In this document: piece after piece, positions 1 to 11,800 of the stretch
How the letters are laid out: each line of letters starts with the position of its first letter
How positions within the stretch are numbered: position 1 is the first letter of the stretch
Assembly (NCBI GenBank): GCA_026724425.1
Contig: JAIUCV010000003.1
Location: 48,734,477-48,798,476, forward strand
Reading direction: 5' to 3'
DNA from: Erythrophleum ivorense
Taxonomy: Eukaryota; Streptophyta; Magnoliopsida; Fabales; Fabaceae
DNA: 64,000 nucleotides
Notes under the pieces: generated by a model
What the model was told of the DNA's origin: nothing
The model's input: the letters and a program-made list of their open reading frames with translations, nothing else
Databases searched by the model: none
Made by a program: the position numbers and the translations under genes

Positions 1-1240
1 GTATGAATATGATGTAGACTTTATATGATACTAAATCAATGGCATTGTGCAAATTGGCTCTTGGATGGCTTGACGTAACTATGCATAAATAGATGTTGAG
101 AGACCAAAATGAGATGTATGAGGTTTGGGATCACTTGGGCAGTCTCTACAAGTCATATTTGTGCTTTTAAAATTACCCAAGAGGTGCCAAACTCAAGAGG
201 AGGCCATTTAGACCAAAGTGACTCTTGATAGGAAGTAAAAATGACCATTTCATGGGGCAATATCACTTTTTATCCAAATGAGCTCTTGGTCTAAAATTTG
301 GCATATATCTAGACCTTATTGAAAGAATTTTGAGAAGCTAGAGTTGGTAATTTTTGGAGGTCTGTGGAATATTTGGCTAATTGTTAAAATTAAAAATTTT
401 TCTAGTTTTGGTCCTTGGTACTGTAACATTGGTCTGAAATTAAATTTTGTCACTCATGAGACAAATGATGTCCAATTGCCACAAAATTTTATACAAAGAA
501 ACTAGACATTCCCAGTGACTTGTGCCAACTAGAAGCAACTCATTTGGAGGTCTGGAGAGGGAGATGTGAATTTTCTGTCTAGTATCAGGACCCTTGCCCG
601 ACCTGAGTTACTGTTCTATTAAATTTTGAGATTTGGGCTATCTAAACTAGTCTGGAATTATTTTTTGGCTCTAGTTAACATCCACAGCTTTCCATATTGG
701 TATCATTTGCATGGATTGGATTTTTTTGGAATTAATTGGACATTTTCAAAGTTTGCTGCAGAATCTGTGACAACATCAGGAGGTAGTTTGACCTCTGGAC
801 CTTTTCAGATGTTAAACACCCTCTATGATAGGTGTTATAGTCTGTGAATATTTTTAGTGTGAATTAGACATCTGTAGCTTTCTAAAATGACCAAGAATGT
901 GTGATTTCAATCTTTCTTGAATTAGTTATGATTTTTCAAATTTGGGCCAGGAAAGGGGCCAAATCTGGCCGAAAATAAACCTCCATATTCTAGGTTCCAT
1001 TTCGGTTTCCATGAGTTGTAGGCATGATTTTATAATGCAAATGAGTTTTATACATGTAATTAAATATGGGAAAATATAGTATGAGTTCACACGATCCACG
1101 TGATACCGAATGGAATTTTTTTACGCGACGCAACGTAAAAATAATCACTACTTTAATGCCATTTTCTTGCCTCTCATATGAATTGATTGATATGAGGTAT
1201 AAAAATAGCATGGAATGAGCTAAGAAATTATGGTATTACA
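1..1240 (+). mobile_element. Family A long LTR, 3' portion (copy A0)
   Basis: This is the right-hand end of a long LTR-like repeat. It closely follows the last 1.2 kb of the complete copy at 6615-10437, including the CpG-bearing stretch near 1121-1137, the TTTAATGCCATTTT stretch near 1154 and the terminal TGGTATTACA ending at 1240. The left end lies outside the window, so the 5-bp target duplication cannot be tested. There is no coding potential; the short open frames inside it are chance. The A family assignment rests on side-by-side reading. Confidence 0.75.
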
Positions 1241-1446
1241 CATGACTAGCTAAGAGTTGCTCAATTCACTTATTTTATAAGTCAAATTGCTAATAATGAG
1301 ATTTAAATAGGTAGTGGACATAGTCAAATAAGTATTTTGCAACAAGTTAGATATACTAGATAGGATTCACATTTAAATTCTCTTCAAATTTTATTTTCTA
1401 GGTTTGTGCTTACTTGTGAAGTTTTTCAAGAAAAAATACAAAAGAA

Positions 1447-2252
1447 GGTAACTATTTTGTTTATGGTGATGTTGAAGTTGTTTTTAATGCTATAAAGTTA
1501 TTTGACTTCATTTTCATATTGCATCTCATGAGAGATATTTTGCTAATTAGTCATGATTTGTGTCAAGCATTACAACATATAGATAAAGATATTTTAATTA
1601 TTATGAATTTGGTGTCTACTACTAAAATGTTGATTAAAAGAATGAGAGAATCTAGATAGGAGAATTTTATAAAGGAAGTTACATCTTTTGTGAAAAGCAT
1701 GATATTGATGTTCCTAAAATGAGTGCTATTCACATTCTTGGAAGATGTAAAAGTTGTTCAAATGTTGAATATGTTTCAATTGAACACCATTATTATGTTA
1801 CTTTTTTTATTGCTATCATAAATACTCAGTTGTTAGAGATGAACAACATATTTTAATACGACCACAATGAAGTTATTGACTCTTAGTTCAGCTTTAGATA
1901 TAAGAAATGGTTATAGGTTCATTATGTGCTTGATGTTCCTCAACATCTCGATTCCAAAATTTTGTTAATAATCTCCCAATTATGCCAAGTATTATAGATA
2001 TCAAGAGAACTTGATACTTATTATTTGATTGGTTGTTTGCTTTACGAATGATTGACTTTTCTAGTTTCAACTATAATAAGCAAAATGTCATTTTTAACTA
2101 TGAATATCATAAAAAAGAAATTTAGGAATGAGATAAAAGATAATTTTTATGCAAACTACATGGTTTCTTATATTGAAACAAAGATTGCTTAAAAGTTTGA
2201 CACAGACTCAATTATCAACAAATTTTATGACATGAAAGCACATCATGCTTAG
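1447..2252 (+). pseudogene. TTF-type zinc finger / hAT dimerisation protein (ZMYM1-like) remnant, C-terminal half
   Basis: Frame reading gives peptides typical of the plant TTF-type zinc finger protein with a hAT C-terminal dimerisation region, a domesticated-transposase-like family also called ZMYM1-like. Visible pieces in order are FDFIFILHLMRDIL, then LCQALQHIDKDIL and NLVSTTKMLIKRMRES, then EHHYYVTFFIAIINTQLLEM, then LTLSSALDIRNGY, and near the end MNIIKKKFRNEI and KFDTDSIINKFYDMKAHH, which match the usual C-terminal layout. The N-terminal zinc finger and catalytic part are missing. The frame has internal stops and at least one frameshift near 1686, where the next block (EKHDIDVPKMSA) is in another frame. 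It is a dead fragment of a hAT-related element. The family call is from remembered conserved blocks, not from a search. Confidence 0.6.
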
Positions 2253-2608
2253 CTTAGATAAATTACAAAAAAGAAAAAAATATATGTTACATATGTAATT
2301 TTTATAAACATTGAGCATGTTAATTTTTATTTAATTTTCTCCCCCTAATTGTTCAATTCTAGGTCTGTTCCTATCTTTGACCTTTATGGCATAATCTTTG
2401 GAACTAAGAAGAGGTATTCAGATGGCATTTGAATTTGATAATGAAGCATTGGTTTCCTCTATTGTGAGCAAGCATAACTATTCTGATTGGACAAGCTTAT
2501 TTATTATGGAAGATATTTCTCAATTGAGTCTCTCACTACTTTCTCTCTTAATTGGATCCTATAGCTTTTGAACAAGGCAACTAACTAGCTCACCAAGAAT
2601 GTTGAGAA
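2253..2608. other. Spacer without recognised feature
   Basis: This is AT-rich sequence between the ZMYM1-like remnant and the CACTA-like end. A roughly 50-codon open frame begins at the ATG at 2423, but I do not recognise its product and would not call it a gene. Confidence 0.4.
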
Positions 2609-3000
2609 CACTACAAAAAGAGATTTTATTGATTGTATCTTAACTATGGCTATGTGAATTGTAGTTAAGATACATACTAACAACAGTTATTTTAACCATA
2701 GTTAGTGGCTAACTGTGGTTAAGGCTTTAAATGGCCTAACCATTGTTAGAGCTTAACCGTGGTTAGGCCTTACCTTAACCACTATTAATGGCTAACCATG
2801 GTTAAGACTTTAAATGGCCTAACCACAATTAGAACCTAACCATGGTTAGGACAAAGCCTAACTATGGTGTGACTCTAATCGTGTCCAGACCATGGTTAGA
2901 CTTTATAGTTAAAATCTAGTTGCGGTTAGGATTAGGCTTAACCACAATTTAGCTTTAATTGTGGGTTAACCATTTAAAGCTAACCCTAATTACTTCTAAT
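2609..3000 (+). mobile_element. CACTA-like transposon terminus with subterminal repeats
   Basis: The sequence CACTACAAAAAG at 2609 matches the start of CACTA (CMC/En-Spm) terminal inverted repeats. It is followed by about 350 bases packed with variants of a short motif around TAACCATGGTTAG in both orientations (for example near 2690, 2740, 2800, 2840 and 2890). Dense short subterminal repeats are the known binding region for CACTA transposase. I found no matching inverted end downstream, so this looks like one end only, or a decayed non-autonomous copy. The right limit is where the motif stops. Confidence 0.55.
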
Positions 3001-4225
3001 GGAAAAGTAAGAAATATAATGGAAAGTGATGTAATATTTTATTATTTGGAAGTTTAATCACAGAAACATAAAGAGTACTTTCATCATTGTTTATAAACTA
3101 CGACAAAAATGATGAAATGGAATGATTTATAAATTTATATTTTAACATTTTTCAAAAATAATTAAAAATAATAAATTAAAGAATGTATAATTATAATTGT
3201 ATTATAATTTGTTTAAAAAATTTTCGCTAGTCCATTTTGTTGCTTTCAAACCTTAAAATTTGGAGGAACACAAATTTTAGAGTTGAGTGACAAAAAAGGA
3301 CTCTATAAAATTTTCTTTTGTTATTTTATTTCATCTTATAAAAATTTTTTAACAAGGATTTAAACAAAATTAATTACTTTATTTTACTCTATCTTACTAT
3401 TTCATCCCTTATTCAAATATAACCATATGGTTGGAGGTGGAAGTCCACTGAGTCTAGTTGAACCAAAACGCGACGTTTGTTGGCTGAATATTTTAAAATG
3501 GTAACAGGGCTTCATATGGCTGTGGTATTTATTAAATTTTATAATTGGGATTGAGACTAAAAGGAGAGAATTCTGGTGGACTACTATTTTAATTTTGAAA
3601 TATTGTTAATTATCCTATCTATTAATATAAATTATTAGTTTTTAATAATTATATAAGAGGTTGATAGCAAGTTGTAATTTTTCACCGGATGAGATAAATA
3701 ATTTTAAATACATTATCAAAATTTATTAAAAATTTTAAATTCAATATTTAATTCATATTTTTTTATATGTGATTTATCCTTACAAGTTAAAGTTGAATGA
3801 GATTTTAATTATAAAGTAATATGTTAATTAAAATAATCCAGTTTCATATTCTAATTACAAGTTTTGAGAATCCTTGTGTAAATGGCTTTGATTGCTATTT
3901 TGCCTATTTTCTTTGATCCTAAGATGTCCTTTGTAATAAAAAAAATCAATTGAAAAATCAAGCAAGTAGAATTATCCATTTATTCTGAATTTATTAATAA
4001 ATTTAATAATATTAAAGATATACATTTACAATATTCAAAATTTTTTTTCTTTACAAGAATATATACATTTTTTTTATTCTAAAAAAAGATTAAACTTTGG
4101 GAGCTGAGAATAGGAGAATGGATGAGACATGAATTGAATCCAAACACATCAAAGGCTATATATATACCTTTTAAATATTGAATAAATTGATTATAGATCA
4201 GGTAGGGTCAGGCGGTCTGTTAAGG
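3001..4225. other. AT-rich spacer
   Basis: Very AT-rich, with no open frame, RNA gene or clear repeat that I can support. It may contain the lost interior of the CACTA-like element to its left. Confidence 0.4.
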
Positions 4226-4250
4226 GTGGCTTCTAGGGGTGTACATAGGC
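4226..4250 (+). repeat. hAT left end: 8-bp target duplication plus terminal inverted repeat
   Basis: GTGGCTTC at 4226-4233 is the target duplication and is repeated exactly at 12852-12859. The element starts with TAGGGGTGTACAT at 4234, the inverse of ATGTACACCCCTA ending at 12851. Eight-base duplications are diagnostic of hAT elements. The adjacent sequence is rich in GGGCC and CGGGC motifs, typical subterminal repeats. Confidence 0.9.
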
Positions 4251-7200
4251 TCGGTAGCCCGAGAGGCCTAATATGGCCCGAAGTAATCGGGTCGGGCCAA
4301 AAATAAAGCGGGCAAAACTTAAAAAGAATAATGTCTGAATATTGGGCCGGGCCGGGCCACGAGCAAAGCCTTTAAACCATTCCTGCTCAGCCCGGCTCGG
4401 TATACATACATTAAAAAAAAATTAAGTTGCTTGCTCCATCTACTCTTTTCTGGTTATTACAAAACGTTACTTCTAGTCCAATGATCAACAGCGCAGCCCA
4501 TTTAGCAGCTTCATCATCATCTGCTGTGCTGCATCTCTCAACTTTACTTTCTGCATCCAGCTTATTCCAACTTCAGCCCCTCTTTCTCAGTCTCACAACG
4601 AGTCACACATGCGTTCCCTGCGCTGTGTCTCTTAACTCTCTTCTCTGCATCCAACTTCAGCCCCTCTCATGACGAGTCACGCATTCCTCTTTGTCTTCAG
4701 ATCCACACTCGCCTCAGCTGTTGCTTACTACCACTAAGATTGAGCCACGGTGGCATTCCTCTTTGTCTTCAGATCCATACTCCACTATTCTCTCATCTCT
4801 GTTCACCCATCAGCTGCTGCTTGTTGCCACTGAGATCGAGCTACGCCGGCCAATATCTATAGCATTTTACTTCTTCCAGACTGCCACGTGTAGCACAGTC
4901 CACGTCAATTTTTGATCTATTCTCACTGACTTCTCACATAGCCCTCAAGCTCGAAGCTTACTCCGTCTTCAACAAGCCTTCCTCCTGTTGCTCTGTGTGA
5001 GATCCTCTTCCCCCCATGGCCTGTGATATATGCTTTTTCTTAGCTATAATGGATTGGAGTACTGAATGGTTACATAAACAATGCTCTCCCTTGGGTTTAT
5101 TTTGGCTATTCTGTTTTGTGAATCAATTATTTACGGTAAACATATAAGAACAGAAATATAATAAAAACTAGACCACATAACCATTCAATTAACCATGTAA
5201 ATTCCTTGTAATCTAGATTATTGCTTGTGGTGTTATGTGCTTGTATTGGACTCCTATCATTTCTAAACTAATAAATTGAATCAACTTCATGAGCTGGAGG
5301 GAAGGAGAAGGTGATACAAGGTTTTATATATAAAGTAACATGATGTGTTTTATATAATATCATTCACCTATTTTTGAAGCTATACTATACTATTATTATT
5401 TGTATTATTCTATTTAGTTAATATATTAGATATGAAGCAATTGACATTTAATATGAAACTCTTTTTCTATTTTTGTTCTTACATTCCTGTTAATGCCACT
5501 TAATATCATGTGCTCTTTCAAGTTTGGTGCTAGTCTATTCTAATATAATTTTTGATTGCTATATTTTATTATCTTGGGTCTTTTATACTTTTTCCCCCTC
5601 AAAGTAAATATGTTGAAAGCAAAGGGCAACATTTCCAATTCCATAAGTGATGGTAGTAAATTAAGGAAGTGACTTTCATGATCAGAATCATTACCTCCAC
5701 TTTGTGTCTAATATGAGCATGTTCAATTAATGTAACTTAAGTTTTACTTAAGCTAGAACAATTAAACTTTGAAATGCTATGCTAGAGTAGCTCTTTTCTT
5801 CTCCAAATATGTTTGTTATTTACTTGAATTATTCAATTATCATATGAATTTGAAATTTTGAATTACTATTGTAGGGAAAAAAACATCAATGGCAGACCAG
5901 AGTATTGAACAAACTCATGGTCAATCCCAATCCCACCCTTAACTCCAACCTAGTGATACTCTTCCCACCCAACACTCTCTAGCTTCAGATGTTGCTACTA
6001 CTACAGCCTCTGCTGCTACACCTTTTACAAATGTAGGTGGAAAGAGAAAACCCCCTATAAATAAATCTAGTGTTTGAGAGCATTTCAAAAAACTTCCACT
6101 GGATGAAACTGGAGGGGAATATAGAACTGTATGTAAATGCTATGAGGCTTCCTATGCTTGTCACCCAACAAAATATGGAACAAATTCATTGAATAGGCAC
6201 CTGAAAACATGTATGAAGAACCCACAGAGGATAAAAAGATAAAAAGATAACCCATTTTAGCATAAACCCAGCCTTTTGGGGGAGACAATGCTAGCGGGAT
6301 TGCAGGAACTTTAGCCCCTCACACACATATAGTCTAGATGAATGTCAAAAGGCTTTAGCTAAGTTTGTAATAGGTGATGAAATGTAATTTCGGTTTATGG
6401 AAGGAAATGGGTTTCAAGAGTTATTGAAACAGTTGGAACCTAGATTTCCAATTCCATCAAGAGTGATGGTTACTAGGGATTGTCTAAAGCTCTATAAGGA
6501 AGAATCTAAGAAGCTGAAAGATTTGTTAAAAAAATCATGTGCCCGCATGTGTCTTACTACAGATACTTGGTCATCAAGACAAAATTTTAACTACATGTGC
6601 CTAATAGCTCATTTTGTAACGCCCAATATATTGTACAATCATCGGAATGGGTCAGTTTGAAAAGCAAGTCTCCTGAGATGAGTGATTCAAGGCCAAATAA
6701 AATTTGAATAAAATTTTAAATAATAGAAAATGAGGATTTGAGCCTTGAGTTGCCTAGAAACCAGGGTCGAAGTGATTCGAAAAATTTGCCGAAAGGCCAG
6801 TGGCATTTTCGTAAATAAGTGTAATTTTGGAAAAACACCTAGGAGGGCTTTTTAAATGAAAATTTTGAGTTGCCCAGGGTTATCAGAGGCCCCAAAAACT
6901 ATGGGAAACCCCGGGATTGGTAAAGCCCCTCCGGTGTACTCTTTCCAATGTCAGTTAACCTAAACTTTGACCAGTTCATTCGGGAAGGTTTTAGCTCCGA
7001 TTTGAGTGATTCCAAAGGCATTTTTATTAAATTGGAAAGCTTAATTTTATGATGGAAAAGATGGTTCTCAAAAAGAAGCTAAAATGAAGCTAAACCGGAA
7101 ATGCCATTATGAAAGAGCAAAAATGGAAACAAATTGCACAAAGGAAGCTTCCAAAGTCTCTTTTTAACCCACGTTTAGCTCCCCCCTCACTAAACCGACT

Positions 7201-8469
7201 TTCATCTGCCCAAAACTCAGAAAAGGAGCTGCTATCTTAGGCGCACAAAGGGAGGAAATTTTGGAGGAAGAAAAGCCAAAGAAATGGTGAGAAAGTGTAA
7301 GGTTTTCATGCTCTTTCCTCTTGAAACTTCATCCTCCCCTTCTTGCTTCATCTTTCCATGGTTTTAATGTAATTTTTGGTGCTGATTTGGGTCCAGATCA
7401 GAGGAGGGAAATTCAAAATTTAAGGAGGAGAAAAAGGGAAGAGGGAAGGCTCTTGAAGGAAGCTTGATTGCAAGGTAGCTTCTCTCCCTTTGTTGCTTTT
7501 TTTTCTCCTTCTCCTCTTCCATGGTGGGATGTCTCAAACAAAACCATGAAGAGGGAAGAGTTTCTATTTTATAATCCAAAAGAATCCATCAAACTAAGCC
7601 ATGAGAAGATGGATTATACCAAAGAAAGGCATGGAAAACTAGTAAAACTCAAGTTAGAAAAGTGTAGGGTGCTTGAACATAGTTTAAAATCTGGGTAGAT
7701 TCAAGACTTTTCCATCATATGTGAGTGTTTGTTTGAGTTTCTAGGACTCCTAGGGAGCCTCCCAAGTGCCCCATCCATTAAGGAAAAATCCCAAACTCTA
7801 TGGGTCTTTAATGGAAGCATAACTAGGTCAAAACCCATAGAGATAGCTAGGGGGTATTTTAAATGGTTCCAAGCTTGATTTGAGATTTTATATGATAAAA
7901 GAAGATAGGAGAAACCCTTGGAAAAAATTTAGAAGCCTTAGATTGGGAGATGAGGCAATGGCTTCCATAATGTAACCTTATGAAGCAACATGGACCTAGG
8001 TTTATGAAAGTGAGTGTGTGATGGCTTCAAGGACCTTACATGAGGTCAGGAGGTCTAAATATGGCAAGAGAATGGAACCAAGAATGTTAATTATGGTAGT
8101 TGCTTCATTAGGTCCTTAATGGAACCATATTGTGACAAATAGAACAAAGTGTAGTCTTAAGAGTGAATTGGATGTCATAATTTGCTTCAAGAGTATAATT
8201 AAGTGTTGTTTATTGTGAATAGGCCAAGGAAATCCAACCCCACCTCCTTGTGTTTGTGGAACCAAAAAGGAGAAGAAACAAGCAAAGTAAAGCTTGAATT
8301 TGCACCAAGGTAGCTCTCCACCTTTTCTTATTGCATTTTCTTGTTGCATATATGTCATTGTGTGCTTGTGTGTATGTTTATATGTTTGAGACATGCCACT
8401 TGATGTTATGTTGCTATTTGGGTACCAATATGCTTTCTTGAATGTCTTTGAATGATGGAAATGGCTCAT

Positions 8470-8655
8470 AAGGGTGAGGTAGTGCCAAAAGTTCCTTAAT
8501 ATAGGTAAGGAGATGCCAAAAGTCTCATGGCATGGGTGAGGCAAGGCCAAAAGTCTCTTAGATGGGTGAGGCTAAGTCAAAAGTCCCAAAAACCAAGAGT
8601 GAGGCAATCCAAAAGTCCTAGAAATGGGGTGAGGCCAAACCAAAAGTCCCTAGAG
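8470..8655 (+). repeat. LTR minisatellite, consensus GGGTGAGGC-N-CCAAAAGTCC
   Basis: Five or six imperfect units of about 30-40 bases, each with GGTGAGG followed by CCAAAAGTC. The same array sits at the same relative place in other A, B and C copies: about 25875-26005 (reverse), 27420-27590, 31000-31165, 43265-43450 (reverse), 46280-46440 (reverse) and 58665-58850. It is a fixed internal part of these LTRs with variable unit spacing. Confidence 0.75.
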
Positions 8656-8791
8656 CTCATTCTTATTCTTGACATGTGTTTGTCACATAAAAATGTGGGA
8701 ATTGAATGCTTCATCAATTGAGTAGTTGCATACTTGTACCTTTGACATATTGTATGCCTTGAAAATGTGCTTGAATAGGTGTATAAGCTAT

Positions 8792-8810
8792 TGAGATTCA
8801 ATGAATCTCA
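8792..8810. repeat. Conserved LTR palindrome TGAGATTCA-A-TGAATCTCA
   Basis: Perfect 9-base arms around one base. Equivalents are at 27729-27747, 31318-31336 (one mismatch), 43059-43077 and 58998-59016; weaker forms are near 25704, 36568, 39370 and 46110. In the forward orientation it is followed by a pyrimidine-rich stretch. Its function is unknown. Confidence 0.8.
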
Positions 8811-11800
8811 TCCCCTCCTTTCTCTCATCTCATATGATCTAGGTAGAGTTCAAGATCCAAAGGATGGAAGCTAAGGAGCATAAATCCCCATCTCTTGGCA
8901 AATCCTTCCATTTTTTATGTACTATGATGTCTAGAATGTCAAAGTAGATATGTAAATGTTATTTTTGAGCCATGACACTTTGAACAAGTGTAAAACTATG
9001 TAAAGTTAATGCATGTATCAAGAATAGAGTTTAATGAATAGAATTGTGCATTTTGACCACTTGGGAGCCCACTTGTGTATGTATGTTTATGGAAGTGGCA
9101 TGGTGAATTTGAGTTTCATGAGGGTTCATACCTTATGAGGAACTTATTTATGCTCTATTTATGCTTTCTAAGTTACTCAAATGTGTGTGGAACCATGGAT
9201 GACTTATTTGAACTAAATTTGCCTCTTGTTGGGACCAAAATTACCATATTTTTGAGCTATGGCAAAGTCTGACCAAATGACCTTTTCTTGACTTGAAATT
9301 TTGCATGCAAGTAGATCTTGCCTAGAGCTTTTTTTGAAACTAAAGATCAGGTCATTTGGAGGTCTATAAAATTTTCTATGATTTTTCAAAGTTGGTATCA
9401 GAATTTCAGATTTGCACTAGTACTGTTCATTTGGTCAGTTGTGAAATTGTGTCATCCGAGGGGCAAACGTGGTCCAATGGCTACTAAAGTTTATATGCAG
9501 AAACTAGGAATTTATAGTGACTTTTAGCAACTGGAAGCACCTCATTTGGAGATCTGAGCTAAGAGATATGAATTTTTGAATTTCTGGAATAGCAACAATA
9601 GCGCAGCACGACCTGAGTTACTGTTCCATTGAATTTCAGTAAATGTGCTTGCTCTGGTCTGAGTCTATTTTTAACATAAATTTAACATTCATAGCTTTCC
9701 AAATTGGTATCATTTACATGGATTGGATTTTTGTGGAATTAATTGGACATTTTCGAGTTCATAGCAGACACTTGCATTAGTACCAGTAGCTGTCTGAACC
9801 TTTGTCCCTTTTCGCGTGTCAAACGCTTTATGTGTTATGTTTCATGGCCTGTACACATTTTGGACATAAATTAGACATGTTTATCTTTCCATAATGGCCA
9901 AGAATGCATGATTTCCATTTTTTTAGAATTATTTATGAATTTTGAAACTTCATATCAATAAACTGAACCAGTCTCCCAGACAGCAGTGACCTCAGTGGAT
10001 TTTCGGATGTCAAGTGTTCTCTCCTTAATGATTCATGAGCTAAAATTATTTTTATCATGGGGTAGACATCTAGAGATTTCCAGAATGGTAAAGTTTGTTA
10101 GGTTTCAAATTTTGTGGATTTAGTTATGAATTTCTGAAGTTGTGACAGAAAAACTAAATTTCTGACCAAAAATAATAGTGTGAGTTTGATGCTCCCCTTT
10201 GACTTCCACGAGTTGTGGGCCAATTTTGGTGATGAAAATAAGTTGTATTGATGTAATGAAATATAAGAATGCGATATATGAGCTCATATGGTCCGCATGA
10301 CATTGAATAGAATTTTCATACGCAACGCAACGCGAAACAAGGCATTATTTTAATGCCATTTTCCATTACCTTTCGTACAATTCATCATGTGAGACTTACA
10401 AATAATAAGAAGCATGCTAGAAATATATGGTGTTACACATTTCATTGATGAAGAATGGAGATTACAAAAGCAGATTTTAAACTTTTGTATAGTTGAAAAC
10501 CATAAGGGTGACACCATAGGAAAGACAATTGAGAAGTGTTTATTGGAATGGGGTATTGAAAAAGTATTCACTTTAACCGTTGATAATGCAAGCTCTAATG
10601 ACACTGCAGTGGCATACTTGAAAAAGAGGTTAAAAAATTGGAATGGGTTAGTGTGTGATAGGGATTATCTCCATGTGAGGTGTTGTGCTCATATTATGAA
10701 CTTAGTAGTGAATGATGGGTTAAGGGATTTGCATGACTCTATCTCTGCCATTCAGAATGCTATTAGATATGCTAGATATTCCCCTGCAAGGTTACAAAAA
10801 TTTAAGAGTTTTATTGAAAAAGAAAAGATAAAGTCCAAAAGTTTTTTGTGTTTGGATATTATGACTAGGTGGAATTCTACCTACATGATGTTGGAGCATG
10901 CTATAAGGTTTCAAAAAGTATTTGATAGAATGGAAGATGAAGATGAGGCCTATAATACTTATTTTAAAGAAGATAATAATCGAATTGGTCCTTCTATGGC
11001 ATATGATTGGAGTGACGCTTCTATGTTTATTGACTTTTTAAAAGTCTTTTATAATATTACATTAAAGTTCAGTGGATTATTATATGTGACTTCAAATATA
11101 TGCTTTTATGAAATTGCTCATATTCTGACCATACTGTAGGCAAGTGCTACATCTATAGATGCTCTAGTTAGAGATATGGCTCAGAATATGCAAAGGAAGT
11201 ATGACAAATATTAGGGAAAGCGAGAAAATATGAACCCCTTGTTGGTAATAGGGGTGGTATTAGACCCTAGGTATAAACTTGCATATATGAACACGGCTTT
11301 CGATGATATATATCTTGATCCTGATATGTATGTGACGATGAAAAAAAAGATCAAAGATGCTTTGTATCGCTTATACGAACAATATTCTGTGGGGGTTGTT
11401 AATGAATCAAGTGAAAAAAATGATGATCGCAGTGGATCCGATGGAAGGGATTTAATGGAGAGAATACCAACATATATTGATTCGAAAAACAAATGGCTTG
11501 CATCAAAAAAATTAAAATTTACTTGTGACCAAAAAACAGAGTTAGATAAATATCTTACAGCTGACTTAGTAGATGAGAGGGGTCTTTTGATATCTTAGCA
11601 TGGTGAAAAGATAATGCTTGAAAGTATAAAGTACTTTCTATGATTGCATGTGATGTGTTGGTTGTGCCAGTGTCCACTGTGGCTTCTAAATTTGCTTTTA
11701 GCACTAGTGGACGTGTCCTTGATGTATTTAGGAGTTCATTATCACCAAAAATGACTGAAGCACTTATTTGTACCTAAAATTGGCTATCTCCTCATGTGTT

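Larger units (their letters stand above)
6615..10437 (+). mobile_element. Family A long LTR, complete (copy A1), inserted in hAT transposase
   Basis: A 3,823-base element starting TGTAACGCCC and ending ATGGTGTTACA, flanked by a perfect 5-bp duplication CATTT (6610-6614 and 10438-10442). TG...CA ends and a 5-bp duplication are the signature of LTR-retrotransposon integrase. No gag, pol or long open frame lies within. I read it as a solo LTR of a large Ty3/gypsy (Tat/Ogre-like) element; a non-autonomous LTR element is the alternative. Inside are an exon-like block (8223-8309), a run of repeats around CCAAAAGTC (8470-8655) and a near-perfect palindrome (8792-8810). It splits the transposase codon series in frame, so it is younger than the hAT insertion. 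Confidence 0.85.

Noticed and set aside
4427..4915. Two open frames of 81 and 74 codons near the hAT left end
   Set aside because: They sit in the hAT 5' leader and resemble each other only through repeated leader sequence; no known domain.
8116..8550. 144-codon open frame on the - strand
   Set aside because: It is antisense to the A1 LTR exon-like block and minisatellite; no recognisable protein features.
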